Of a stretch of DNA of 64,000 nucleotides, positions 45,137 to 53,940 are shown piece by piece. This stretch comes from JAAYOS01 sp050950785 (lineage in GTDB: Bacteria > Bacillota > Clostridia > Oscillospirales > JAAYOS01), in the NCBI GenBank assembly GCA_050950785.1, contig JBMNIG010000027.1:17043-81042 (forward strand), in the 5' to 3' direction. The stretch's first letter is position 1; every line of letters begins with the position of its first letter. The position numbers were made by a program, and so were the translations under genes. Below the pieces are notes generated by a model that saw only the letters and a list, made by a program, of their open reading frames with translations, searched no databases and was not told the origin of the DNA.

Positions 45137-46437
45137 TTAAGCCGCAGTAGTATCCTCTTTTAGCTCTTTTTTAACAGTTTGATAATATAGGTCCATATCA
45201 AAGTATTTGCGGCCTGCTTGCCATTTTTCATCCTGCTCCATGAGTAGGGCACCCATTAGGCGGATTACCGATTCTTCATTGGGAAATATGCGGATCACTC
45301 GCTCCCGGCGCCTAATTTCCTGATTTAGCCGCTCAACGCCATTGGTAGTGCGTAGCCGTTTCCGGTATTTTAGGGGAACCGTCAAAACTGCTGTGATATC
45401 GTCGAAGGCTTCGTCTAATAATTCGACGGCTTTTGGAGCTTTTGTTTCGTATTTATCGATGATCTGGTCCCTCACCTTACGAGCGCTGTCTAGGTTAACG
45501 GCTTCATATAGCTGACGAAGGTCTTCTTTGATTTCGGGCTGTAATGCCTTGGGGGTATGATCTAACATGTTTCTTGAAAAATGTGTTTGACACCGCTGCC
45601 AGCTAGCCCCTTGAAAATGTCTTCTGGCCGCTATGACAAGACCCTTATGGTCATCGGATGTAATCAGGTGAACATCTTCTAATCCCCTTTCCTTTAGGGA
45701 GGAAAAGAGTTCTCCCCAACTGAATTTGGATTCTGTATTAGCTACTTGAAATCCGATGATTTCACGGTAACCATCTTCATTGACCCCAATAGCTATGAGC
45801 AGGCCCTTTGACTGGACTTTGTGATTCTCTCGGACCTTAAGATAAAGGGCATCCACAATTAAAAAAGGATAATGGCTTTTAAGCGGTCTAGTCCTAAAGG
45901 CATGGACTATGGGGTCTAGTTTCTTGCATAGGGCCGAGACGGTGGATTTGGAAAACTTCTTGCCGCAGAGTTCTTCGGTGATCTTTTCGACTTTCCGAGT
46001 GGAGACACCATTTACAACCATTTCCATCATGGCAAGCAGCAATGCTTGTTCACTGCGCTGGTAGCGCTCGAAAAGTTCGGTGCTAAATTCGCCGTTTCGG
46101 TGGCGGGGGATGCTTAAATTCAGAGTTCCTACTCGGGTGGTGAGATCTCGGTCGTAGTAGCCATTGCGGTATGCCTTTCGCTTATCTGTTCTCTCGTAAG
46201 GTTTGGCACCTAGCTGCTCGGTAGATTGACATCTTAGAACTTCGTTAAAGATTTTTTCTAATAACTTTGCTACGGCTTTATCTCGACTGTTGCTTAAAAA
46301 AAGTCCGTGCAATTCTTCCTCGGTTAGGGTAATATTAAACTGAGCCATGGATTCTTCCTCCTCGGTTTGATATTTGGTCACACTTATATTATACACCGAG
46401 GGGAATGAGTTTGTGGCTCATTGCCTTTTTACACAAT
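44902..46437 (-). mobile_element. IS256-family insertion sequence (ends approximate)
   Basis: An intact transposase gene occupies 45137-46348. AATTGTGT is found at the outer edges, facing inward (near 44902 and, inverted, near 46437), but the similarity does not extend far and I see no target-site duplication, so the ends are uncertain. Confidence 0.5.
45137..46348 (-). CDS. IS256-family transposase
   Basis: 403 aa from ATG 46348 with GAGGAGG upstream; 48 bases of open frame before it lack a site. Mutator-type DDE transposase: N-terminal AYRNGYYDRDLTTRVGTLNL, D in FLIVDALYLKVRE, D in LITSDDHKGL, the HFSRN block after the C in QRCQTH, and E in TTNGVERLNQEIRRRE. Complete and apparently functional. 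It lies at the transition from housekeeping genes to the accessory part of the window. Confidence 0.95.
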   Translation of the reverse strand: MAQFNITLTEEELHGLFLSNSRDKAVAKLLEKIFNEVLRCQSTEQLGAKPYERTDKRKAYRNGYYDRDLTTRVGTLNLSIPRHRNGEFSTELFERYQRSEQALLLAMMEMVVNGVSTRKVEKITEELCGKKFSKSTVSALCKKLDPIVHAFRTRPLKSHYPFLIVDALYLKVRENHKVQSKGLLIAIGVNEDGYREIIGFQVANTESKFSWGELFSSLKERGLEDVHLITSDDHKGLVIAARRHFQGASWQRCQTHFSRNMLDHTPKALQPEIKEDLRQLYEAVNLDSARKVRDQIIDKYETKAPKAVELLDEAFDDITAVLTVPLKYRKRLRTTNGVERLNQEIRRRERVIRIFPNEESVIRLMGALLMEQDEKWQAGRKYFDMDLYYQTVKKELKEDTTAA

Positions 46438-46582
46438 TATACGGATTTGATTGTAAGCACCCTCCAGTATTGAGCTACTTCATATTTACTATATGAAATA
46501 TCTACTATAAGAAATGTTATTTACCTAACTGTTTATATCTATGGACTAATCAAGTTATCTAATATACAAATCAACTAATGTA

Positions 46583-47593
46583 CTAATCTTCAGGTTTTAT
46601 TTTTGAAAGTGGATTTAGAGCCGTTGCAGCTCGGATATCCTTACTATCCACATGAGTATATATTTGTGTTGTGTTAAGATGATCATGTCCTAAGACTTCC
46701 TGAAGAGTTCGTACATCAACACCGCTTTTTCTCATAAGCGTGGCTGCAGTATGTCTTAGTTTATGAGATGAATATCTACTGGGATCCAGACCTGCCTGAA
46801 GCAGAGCTTTTTTGACAAGAAGATGTACCGCGCTTTTAGAAATTCTTGTGTTCTGTCTTGTGACGAACAGAGCCTTTTTAGCGTCTCCGCTAAGACCCGT
46901 CATATTGCTGCGGACCTCAAGCCAGCGGTCGATAGCCTCACGACATGCATCGTTTAGATAAAGTATACGAACCTTACCACCTTTACCAAATTCAACTCTT
47001 AGAGAATCTTCTCGAATATCATTTACATTTAAACTTATAAGCTCTGAAATCCGTAGCCCACAATTTAAGAATAATGTGATTATGCAGTAATCACGATCTT
47101 TATTTTTTCCTTCAACGGCCTTTAGCAATTCAATGCTTTCATTTTCTGAAAGGTATCGGGGCAAGTTTTTTTTGAGCTTCGGAGTGTCAAGATTCAAAAC
47201 CGGGTTTGTATCGAGTAAACCGGCTTTCAGAGTCAGGTATTTGTAAAATGATTTGATCGTAGCGACTTTACGTGCACGGGACGCAGCACTTAATCCAATC
47301 CCAGACTCTGATGAATTGTAGCGAATCTCACGTTCACGACTTAAGTAACTTAGAAAGTCATACACATCTGTCAGAGATATAGACTTCACAAAGTCAAGAT
47401 CGATATCTCTAATTGAGATTTCATTAAACGGAATTTCATCCGAAACGAGGTTTCGCTTAAGCTTCATAAACCTGAAAAATGTACGCAGATCCAAATAGTA
47501 TTCGTCTACTGTTTTTTTTGAATGACCTTTGATGGTTTCGTGGTATGTAAGAAAGTTCCTTATAATATCCGGTATATCTTCATAGTTTTTCAT
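46583..47593 (-). CDS. Xer-type tyrosine recombinase
   Basis: 336 aa. Its N-terminal domain (about 1-130) has an extra acidic insert relative to xerD; the catalytic set is complete: Arg181 (GLRISEL), Lys204 (FGKGGKVR), His277/Arg280 (HKLRHT), His303 (LGHDH) and Tyr312 (IYTHV). It could be XerC, since it resembles the clostridial XerC annotation, or an integrase of a mobile element; the nearby IS256 copy allows both. GGGAGG precedes the ATG, and a 12-bp inverted repeat lies in its leader. Confidence 0.88.
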   Translation of the reverse strand: MKNYEDIPDIIRNFLTYHETIKGHSKKTVDEYYLDLRTFFRFMKLKRNLVSDEIPFNEISIRDIDLDFVKSISLTDVYDFLSYLSREREIRYNSSESGIGLSAASRARKVATIKSFYKYLTLKAGLLDTNPVLNLDTPKLKKNLPRYLSENESIELLKAVEGKNKDRDYCIITLFLNCGLRISELISLNVNDIREDSLRVEFGKGGKVRILYLNDACREAIDRWLEVRSNMTGLSGDAKKALFVTRQNTRISKSAVHLLVKKALLQAGLDPSRYSSHKLRHTAATLMRKSGVDVRTLQEVLGHDHLNTTQIYTHVDSKDIRAATALNPLSKIKPED

Positions 47594-47609
47594 TGATTCG
47601 CCTCCCTCG

Positions 47610-47639
47610 ACCTGAACAAAATTTTAATTTTGTTCAGGT
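47610..47639. repeat. Inverted repeat in the leader of the second recombinase
   Basis: ACCTGAACAAAA (47610-47621) and TTTTGTTCAGGT (47628-47639) are perfect 12-bp arms around a 6-nt AT spacer. It is immediately upstream of the GGGAGG ribosome site of the recombinase. It may be an operator for autoregulation, an RNA hairpin, or a recombination site. Confidence 0.55.
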
Positions 47640-47822
47640 GATCCTGTGTTCATTTTAAGATAAATATGGATATCTGTCAATCCCCCCTACCAAAAATCAT
47701 ATTAATTTTTGACCCAAATCTTATTGCAACACTGAATCTATGTCGATATACAAATGGCACTCTTACAGAATAAATACGCCTATGTAAACTTTGTATCCAT
47801 TTATCAGTCATCACTCATGTAA

Positions 47823-48611
47823 CTAATCTACTGTTTCAATAAGCGGAATTATGGACCCTATATCTAGACAGGCTTCTTTTGTCAATTCTATTAGTTTGAC
47901 ACCATGCTTATCTAGGAACCTTTCTATCGAATATATGTCGGGATGACTTTTCAAAGTACCTGTAAAGCATAATTTGTCGTGACTGATTTTGCCTGAAGCT
48001 CCTCCGATAAATCCATATTCAAATCCCGGCAATTCAATATATCCTTGGTGGATCCTCAATACATCAATTCCCTTTTGCTCCATTGCTTCAGCAAGACCTG
48101 GATCGGCTGTTATAGCCGCATTTTCTTGTACAATACAAACTGAGCACCTTGCATATCCCTGATTGACATGAACTGTCTCAATGCCATTTTCCTCACAGTA
48201 CCTCAACAATCGAACATCTGTATGGGTTGTATTGCAAAATAGGAATTGGCCGATTCTAAGTGCATTAAGCGATACATCACCAGGATATTTAGTCCTTAAC
48301 TTTGATCCGCCCGTAAATATATTCCACATTTGCAAACCAAATTTGTTACATACAATTTTCAAATTATTATAGGTACCGCTATATGTATCTGCGGAAACCA
48401 TTATATCATTGGCCCGCAGGTGATGTGTTGTAAGATCCGCATGACCGCTAACTCGTGCATCCACTTTATCACATAAAGGAATAGGTACTATTTCTATTCC
48501 AAGTCTTTTGAATGGGTCATTAACAATTGGCAGGTATGATTCCCCTATCGCAACTACTCTTACATTACCTTGTGGCAGGTTCGGATTTAGAACAGGACTA
48601 TAATTTTTCAA
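47823..48611 (-). CDS. DUF6873-type (GME/pentein-fold) protein
   Basis: 262 aa. Start TTG 48611 with AGGAG 8 nt upstream. It has the look of guanidino-modifying-enzyme-fold proteins: repeated beta-beta-alpha-beta pattern, GHADLTTHHL (about 56-65), NQGYARCSVCIV (about 149-160) and FIGGASGKI (about 205-213). The family is found in clostridia and has no known function. No transmembrane segment. It lies downstream of the ABC permease gene. Confidence 0.7.
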   Translation of the reverse strand: MKNYSPVLNPNLPQGNVRVVAIGESYLPIVNDPFKRLGIEIVPIPLCDKVDARVSGHADLTTHHLRANDIMVSADTYSGTYNNLKIVCNKFGLQMWNIFTGGSKLRTKYPGDVSLNALRIGQFLFCNTTHTDVRLLRYCEENGIETVHVNQGYARCSVCIVQENAAITADPGLAEAMEQKGIDVLRIHQGYIELPGFEYGFIGGASGKISHDKLCFTGTLKSHPDIYSIERFLDKHGVKLIELTKEACLDIGSIIPLIETVD

Positions 48612-48690
48612 GTGAACAACTCCTAATTGACTCGGACAGAGTGTGTATGCAAACTCAGTTCAGGTACGATTACATGTCATACTGATATAG

Positions 48691-49881
48691 TTACTCGCTG
48701 TGAATGGCATCAATCGGGTTGAGAGAGGCCGCCCTTATGGCCGGTGAAACGCCAAATACCAAACCGCAAAAAATCGAAATCCCCTCAGCTATTAGGAGAT
48801 GGCGAATCTGCAAGTTGAACGCGATATTGGTAATTTTGGAGACTATTGTAATCGGGATCACAGCCAACACTATACCTAAAATACCTCCTATAGCGGACAA
48901 TACTGCTGATTCAGATAGGAAACTGAGCATAATGTCTTTTCGGGTTGCACCTAGAGTCAAATATATTCCGATTTCACGTTTTCGTTCTATTGCCTGGGAC
49001 ATCATTGTATTCATGATACCAATGCCTGCAACAATAATAGCTATTGCAGCGATTGCACTTATGGCTAGGGCTATCAAATATATTACAGTGTCTATCCTGT
49101 CGCGAATGCCATCTATATTTTCATACTTGAAACTGTTTGAATTTCCGTATTTCCTATTCAGATATGATACTGCTCTGACTGCAGCTGTTTCATCATCTGA
49201 CAATATCACCACTTCATCAACTGTATCTTCATTAGCTAGATCCATTAGAGAAGTATATGGCACGTAGAAAAATTGAGGTAGACTATCTCCTAAAAGCTGC
49301 GAAAGCCCATCCTGATGTGATGAAACGATACCGATAACCTCAAACTCCTCAAACCTGGTACCTATATAGAGCTTAAAGTCTTTTCCAACAATATTTTTGC
49401 GTTTGTAAACCATCTCAGCGAAATCGGAGCTGAGAACAGCAACTTTTTTTCGGGCATTTACATCCATACGGTTCAATAATCGCCCATAAAGGAGATCCAC
49501 TTTCAGTACATCCCGCATTGTGCCATCAACACCGTAGACTAGAGCATTTCCCTGCCAGTTTTTCATCCTATACGAACCGTATCTTACCATAATGGGCATT
49601 GATTTGTCTATGCCCTGAATATTTGCCGCAAGTTCGTACGCATCTTGACCTTTCAGTGCAATTCCCTGTGATATAGCAGTTTGCTTTGGATATATCATTA
49701 TACCCTCTAGTCCGATTCTGTCCAACTGTTCAGCAATAGCTGCTCTACTGCCATCCCCCAGTGTCAAAATCATGATCACCGAAGCTACGCCTATGGAAAT
49801 AGAACATATTGTCAGCAGAGAACGTATGCGCCCTCTTAAAAAATTGCCTAATGATAATCTCAATACATCCGACAATTTCAT
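48691..49881 (-). CDS. MacB/FtsX-type ABC permease
   Basis: 396 aa. First helix at about 20-42, a large extracytoplasmic MacB-PCD domain (about 45-250), and three C-terminal helices (about 270-385) with GIGIMNTMMSQAIERKREIGI, the FtsX motif. Its start overlaps the end of the adaptor gene by 4 nt. It would form a MacAB-like efflux or export system with the adaptor, but the needed ATPase gene is missing next to it. Confidence 0.88.
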   Translation of the reverse strand: MKLSDVLRLSLGNFLRGRIRSLLTICSISIGVASVIMILTLGDGSRAAIAEQLDRIGLEGIMIYPKQTAISQGIALKGQDAYELAANIQGIDKSMPIMVRYGSYRMKNWQGNALVYGVDGTMRDVLKVDLLYGRLLNRMDVNARKKVAVLSSDFAEMVYKRKNIVGKDFKLYIGTRFEEFEVIGIVSSHQDGLSQLLGDSLPQFFYVPYTSLMDLANEDTVDEVVILSDDETAAVRAVSYLNRKYGNSNSFKYENIDGIRDRIDTVIYLIALAISAIAAIAIIVAGIGIMNTMMSQAIERKREIGIYLTLGATRKDIMLSFLSESAVLSAIGGILGIVLAVIPITIVSKITNIAFNLQIRHLLIAEGISIFCGLVFGVSPAIRAASLNPIDAIHSE

Positions 49882-50834
49882 TGTGCAACCACTACTTTAT
49901 CACCTTCTGACAGGCTATCGTCGGGAGAAATAATTACTTTGCAGCCTTCTGAAATTCCGCCTTTGATTTCAACCGTATTTGGCATCTCATAACCCGTCTT
50001 GATCAATTTTTTCCTCACGATCCCGTTTTCTACTATATATACCACTTCCCTATTTTGTGTATCCTGAGATATAGCTTCATATGGGAGTGTCAAGACGTTA
50101 TGCTTTTTTTTGGTGTATATAAAAGCCTGTATGCTGCTTCCGGGAAGAAGGTTTTGATCGGCATTGAGTATCTCCACAACAACATCAGCATATCGCTCCC
50201 CTTCCCCCTGGATAGTCAATTGCGACTTTATCTGTTTCGAAATTTCAAGAACAACGCCATTATAGATCCCTCTAAAAGCTTCTCCGGTCAAGCTGACAGG
50301 CATACCCTTTTTGACTTCGGATATATCTGATTCTGCAACCGCTATTTTTGCTTGCATTCGACTGATATCTGAAACTACAGCACATTTTGAAATCGGAGTT
50401 ACAGTCTCCATTTCTTCAACACTTAACTCTGTAATAATACCGTCTATCGGACTTATGATCTGAAAACCTTTTGAGTAAGTAGCGTAGCTTGATTCATCAT
50501 TGACTGTTTGAGCAAACACATCTACAAGAAGTTCTGTCATATTCTGCTTGTCAGGTATGGATATATCTGTTGGTAATAGTGACATTATCACTTGTCCCTT
50601 TTTTACAGAGTCTCCTATATTGACATATATTCTGTCTACAGTGGCGTACTCGGAAGAATATAGATTAGCAGCACAGATCTGCTCAATAGTACCTTTTGCG
50701 CTTACGTTGAATGTAATATCACTTAACGTGGGTGTAATACAATTCACATATTTGACTCTCTCTCCAGTCGATAACAGCCACATGGTAGTGCATACGGCAA
50801 GTGTGATCAAGAAAATAAATATACTACGTTTCAT
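49878..50834 (-). CDS. Membrane-fusion (HlyD/MacA-like) adaptor
   Basis: 318 aa from ATG 50834, with GAGGTG 9 nt upstream (the frame is open for 30 more bases). N-terminal membrane anchor (about 3-20), a biotinyl-lipoyl-like half beginning SAKGTIEQICAANLYSSEYATVDRIYVNIGDSVKKGQ and a beta-barrel C-terminal half. Forms a two-gene unit with the permease. Confidence 0.85.
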   Translation of the reverse strand: MKRSIFIFLITLAVCTTMWLLSTGERVKYVNCITPTLSDITFNVSAKGTIEQICAANLYSSEYATVDRIYVNIGDSVKKGQVIMSLLPTDISIPDKQNMTELLVDVFAQTVNDESSYATYSKGFQIISPIDGIITELSVEEMETVTPISKCAVVSDISRMQAKIAVAESDISEVKKGMPVSLTGEAFRGIYNGVVLEISKQIKSQLTIQGEGERYADVVVEILNADQNLLPGSSIQAFIYTKKKHNVLTLPYEAISQDTQNREVVYIVENGIVRKKLIKTGYEMPNTVEIKGGISEGCKVIISPDDSLSEGDKVVVAQ

Positions 50835-50934
50835 TGCATGCACCTCATGCCTAATATTTTTCATTAAGATTGGTTATTATAAATGTACTAAAGGGCATCG
50901 TAATGCCTCAACAACCGAAAAGGGGATGTTTTTT

Positions 50935-51096
50935 GTGATAGCTTGTTCCGTTAATTGTGTTTATCAAGCAGACGGAGTCTGCATGTTGGATCGTGCTACC
51001 TCAATTGGCAAACCTAAACCAAAGGAAGGCTGTATTCATTATGTCCCCAGTTCGGAAATTCCAAACGCACTAATGATGAAAGACGGGGAAAAATAA
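50935..51096 (+). CDS. Small Cys-rich protein (DUF1540-like)
   Basis: 53 aa, GTG start at 50935 with AAAAGGGG about 9 nt upstream. Cysteines at 4, 8 and 16 and a fourth near 33 in the pattern C-x3-C-x7-C...C, like small zinc-binding proteins of clostridia annotated as DUF1540 or hydroxymyristoyl-ACP dehydratase. The open frame extends further upstream but overlaps the adaptor gene on the other strand and is not believed. Function unknown. Confidence 0.7.
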   Translation: MIACSVNCVYQADGVCMLDRATSIGKPKPKEGCIHYVPSSEIPNALMMKDGEK

Positions 51097-51201
51097 TCTA
51101 AAATCATCAAATAAAATCAAAACCAACTGCATGAAAAATTAAGAAGTACAGGTATGACCTGTACTTCTTTTTATAGCAACATGTGATTTTTACTTATTAA
51201 C

Positions 51202-51678
51202 TTAATAATCATCCACATCGGATTCATTTTCATTGAGAAGGCTAGTCAATTCAGACATAAATGAGTTGATATCTTTAAACTCCCTATAGACTGAGGCAAA
51301 GCGAACATATGCAACTTCGTCCAAGTTCTTAAGTTCGTCCATCACCAGTTGACCAATTTCTGTTGATTTTACCTCCCGCCGCAGTTCATTTTGAAGCTTA
51401 AGTTCAATAGAGTTTACCACCTTGGTCAGTTCACTGAGTGAAATTGGTCTTTTTTCAGATGCCCGAAGCAGACCATTCAATATTTTCTGCTTATCAAATG
51501 CCTGTCTGGATCCATCCTTCTTGATGACCATTATCGGCAGTATTTCAAGCAGTTCATACGTAGTAAACCTTTTTTGACACGAAAGGCATTCGCGCCGTCT
51601 TCTTATTGACTCACCTTCATCAGTAGGTCTAGAGTCGACCACTTTGCTCTCCAAATGAGCGCAATATGGGCATTTCAT
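51202..51678 (-). CDS. nrdR: Transcriptional repressor NrdR
   Basis: 158 aa. Zinc ribbon Cys3, Cys6, Cys31, Cys34 and the ATP-cone domain beginning VIKKDGSRQAFDKQKI (about 51-66). Represses ribonucleotide reductase genes in response to dATP/ATP. The C-terminus is acidic. A pair of 23-nt direct repeats is upstream at 51717-51762. Confidence 0.96.
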   Translation of the reverse strand: MKCPYCAHLESKVVDSRPTDEGESIRRRRECLSCQKRFTTYELLEILPIMVIKKDGSRQAFDKQKILNGLLRASEKRPISLSELTKVVNSIELKLQNELRREVKSTEIGQLVMDELKNLDEVAYVRFASVYREFKDINSFMSELTSLLNENESDVDDY

Positions 51679-51716
51679 GGTAAATATACCGTTCCTTTCC
51701 CGGTTAACGGATCCTT

Positions 51717-51762
51717 ACAGTGAAAATGTACATAAGTTTACAGTGGAAATGTACATAAGTTT
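51717..51762. repeat. Tandem 23-nt direct repeat
   Basis: Two copies (51717-51739 and 51740-51762) with a single mismatch; each contains ATGTACATAAGTTT. They lie upstream of nrdR and between it and a divergent small membrane gene, so they could be operators for either, or the end of a lost insertion element. They do not match the NrdR box I know. Confidence 0.6.
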
Positions 51763-51842
51763 AATATATAATTAGATATACGTAATTTACACATAATAAA
51801 AAGTTTACTATTAATATACTTAGTATTACATAAGGAGTAAAA

Positions 51843-52061
51843 ATGCATAAGGTAACTTTATTTTTGTTGCGCGGTTGTTATTTTATAACGGCAGGCTTTC
51901 TGCTTTTATCAATATTTCTCCTTGCCTTTATTCAGAGTGACACTCAAAGTTTAGGGCATACACTAATGCTGGTTAGAGAAATGTGTGCTACAGGAGCAGT
52001 TATTCTTCTTCTATCAGTCATAGGTTCAGCAGCGCTGCATGCTCGGCTCGGAAACCAGTAA
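51843..52061 (+). CDS. Small two-helix membrane protein
   Basis: 72 aa, ATG with AAGGAGT upstream. Two hydrophobic segments (about 5-29 and 46-66) separated by a polar loop. No family recognised. It is divergent from nrdR. The IS30 insertion lies 90 nt after its stop; the terminator at 53527 may have been its own before the insertion. Confidence 0.6.
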   Translation: MHKVTLFLLRGCYFITAGFLLLSIFLLAFIQSDTQSLGHTLMLVREMCATGAVILLLSVIGSAALHARLGNQ

Positions 52062-52135
52062 TAGCACCTTTATAATCATATGTCATAAACATTGTTATTA
52101 TAGTATCAATCCCAAATAAAGTCAAATGTTTTCCA

Positions 52136-52150
52136 AATCTATCTGAACAG
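52136..52150 (+). repeat. Left copy of the IS30 target-site duplication
   Basis: AATCTATCTGAACAG here is identical to 53468-53482. The two copies flank the IS30-family element exactly. Confidence 0.85.
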
Positions 52151-53467
52151 CGCAAATTGCAAGTTAAAGTGAAACACTTTTTCTCTGTCAAATGTTATCT
52201 AGATATCTTGTAGTTTTCACTTGTTTCTGGCGGTTTGGGTCTGGGCGGAACGGGAAATGCTTTCGCTATGAACACTTTCTTAGTTCTTCTTTAACTACCT
52301 CGTTTGCGCATTTACCTTCTAAAACCTTACGTGGGTAATCATTAAGCCATTCTTGGATCTTTAATATTGCTTTTGTACTGTATTTCGCTATCGAACATCC
52401 CTTGGGGATAAATCGTCGTATGTGTCCATTTATCTGTTCATTGGTACCTCTTTCCCATGAATGATATGGGTGACAGTAGTAAATTCGGGTGCGTGCTTTA
52501 CTGCTTATGCAGGACCGTTCTAGCTTGCGCCAATCTAAAAACTCACTTCCATTATCAACTGTTATTGTTTTAAACATCTTTCGAAATCGCTTTGCACCTA
52601 TCTTTTTCTCTAGTTGGTCAAGTCGTTTTAGCACTTCTTTTTGTGTTTGGCTACGCAACTTAAATATCAGTGTCTTTCTAGATAGCCTCTCTACCAGTAC
52701 AAGCAAGCATGCCCTGCCTTTTCCTCGACCTGGTTCAACGCAATCCATTTCCCAGTGACCGAGCTCACTGCGGTCATTCGCCTCTTGTGGGCGCTCATCT
52801 ATGCGCTTGGCGTCTACATCCCGTATTCTGCGGGTTACTCGGGTATACTTGCGTTTTGAACTCTTGCCTTTTCGAGGTAAGTCCTTTTTTGTTACATTGA
52901 GTAATAACTCACGGTCTATATAATTATAGAGCGTTCGCTTAGATATGGGTGTTCTTTGATAGTCAGGGTCATCCTTAAGTTTCTCTATGGTCGCATAAGG
53001 AGAGAACCTGCCATTTATAATACAGTTCTCAATTTTTTCTGCTAACTCATAGTTCTTACCAATTTTTAGATGAGCCCCTTTTGCACTTGCCTTCTCATCA
53101 TAGTCCTCTTGGGCTTTTAAGGCTGAATAGCTAACCACTTCACGCCATTGGCAATCCCTTAAGATTACCTTCCCACGCCTCAGCTCCCTGCTTATTGTGG
53201 CTGGGCTTACTCCCATTCGTTCTGCTATTTCCCGATGGCTAAGCCTTGATTTCTTAGGCAAGTAATTGTTCTTAGTTACTATCGCTTCTAGCTCTTCACG
53301 CTCTTCGAACCTTAGGTGTTTACCTTTTATGCGAGTTCTGATACAATAGACTTGGCTCATGAAGCTTCTCCGTTTCTGTTTGTTGTAGGAACTAACATTA
53401 TAACAGAGAAGCTCTCGTGGGTCTATTTATTTCTTTATTTGTGTTTCATTTAATTTTACAACTCGCC
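52151..53467 (-). mobile_element. IS30-family insertion sequence, 1317 bp, complete
   Basis: The ends carry imperfect 26-bp inverted repeats (about 19 of 26 identical; both share TGAAACAC at the inner end), aligned from the exact edge of the 15-bp direct repeats 52136-52150 and 53468-53482. The transposase gene is intact. Some IS30 elements make long target duplications of this kind. Confidence 0.85.
52266..53360 (-). CDS. IS30-family transposase
   Basis: 364 aa. HTH (REIAERMGVSPATISRELRR, about 43-62), then the DDE catalytic domain with Asp206 (WEMDC), Asp269 (TVDNGSEF) and Glu308 (ERGTNEQINGHIRRF). Complete, so the element could still move. It sits inside a 1317-bp element with clear ends. 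Confidence 0.96.
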   Translation of the reverse strand: MSQVYCIRTRIKGKHLRFEEREELEAIVTKNNYLPKKSRLSHREIAERMGVSPATISRELRRGKVILRDCQWREVVSYSALKAQEDYDEKASAKGAHLKIGKNYELAEKIENCIINGRFSPYATIEKLKDDPDYQRTPISKRTLYNYIDRELLLNVTKKDLPRKGKSSKRKYTRVTRRIRDVDAKRIDERPQEANDRSELGHWEMDCVEPGRGKGRACLLVLVERLSRKTLIFKLRSQTQKEVLKRLDQLEKKIGAKRFRKMFKTITVDNGSEFLDWRKLERSCISSKARTRIYYCHPYHSWERGTNEQINGHIRRFIPKGCSIAKYSTKAILKIQEWLNDYPRKVLEGKCANEVVKEELRKCS

Positions 53468-53482
53468 AATCTATCTGAACAG
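53468..53482 (+). repeat. Right copy of the IS30 target-site duplication
   Basis: AATCTATCTGAACAG, identical to 52136-52150. Confidence 0.85.
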
Positions 53483-53526
53483 TTATTCACCTTTAATAGT
53501 CGGATCGTAAAGTCTTTATACTTTCA

Positions 53527-53556
53527 AGGGTTAGCAGCAACGCTAAACCTTTTTTT
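53527..53556 (+). terminator. Terminator, possibly cut off from its gene by the IS30 element
   Basis: AGGGTTAGC (53527-53535) pairs with GCTAAACCT (53542-53550; 8 of 9), followed by seven T. The nearest plus-strand gene upstream, outside the IS, is the small membrane protein at 51843-52061. Confidence 0.75.
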
Positions 53557-53655
53557 GTTCTAAGCAATTAGCTCCTTTACAGTAACGGTTATGTAATATT
53601 CAACTTGATCCACTGATTAGCCGGTATGAAGCTGAGGAGTAAGTTTAATGTCAAG

Positions 53656-53940
53656 CTATTCCCTATCCAGCTTAAAGTTCGGATTGGCTGCGATCAGGTC
53701 TACCAAATTGCTTGTCAAGCCATTATCCTTTACGTGTGAGCCTGCTTCAATCAATAAATAGAATCGAATACTTTCATGTAGTTCCTGGCGATTTCCTCCA
53801 ACCTTAACAGCGTCCATTAAAGATGTTCTCGGTCTCGGTTAACATAAAGGGAAGCTCTTTTCGAATATCTTTTTCCACGATTTTCTTGTGCACCGTCAGA
53901 CCTGATGCAACATTGATCAAAATATTTGCATAAGCGACTA
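53656..53940 (-). pseudogene. purB: Relic of adenylosuccinate lyase C-terminus
   Basis: Minus-strand translation gives YANILINVASGLTV, KKIVEKDIRKELPFML and then, after a frame change near 53816-53822, LMDAVKVGGNRQELHESIR, followed by a stop at 53656. These are the C-terminal blocks of PurB. The N-terminal two thirds are gone and at least one frameshift is present, so it cannot make an enzyme. It begins right next to the hairpin at 53938-53968. Confidence 0.75.

Noticed and set aside
47610..47639. SOS (LexA) box upstream of the second recombinase
   Set aside because: GAAC and GTTC are present but far too widely spaced for the GAACNNNNGTTC type of box.
50548..50934. N-terminal extension of the small Cys-rich protein
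   Set aside because: It overlaps the adaptor gene in antisense and the ribosome site is before GTG 50935.
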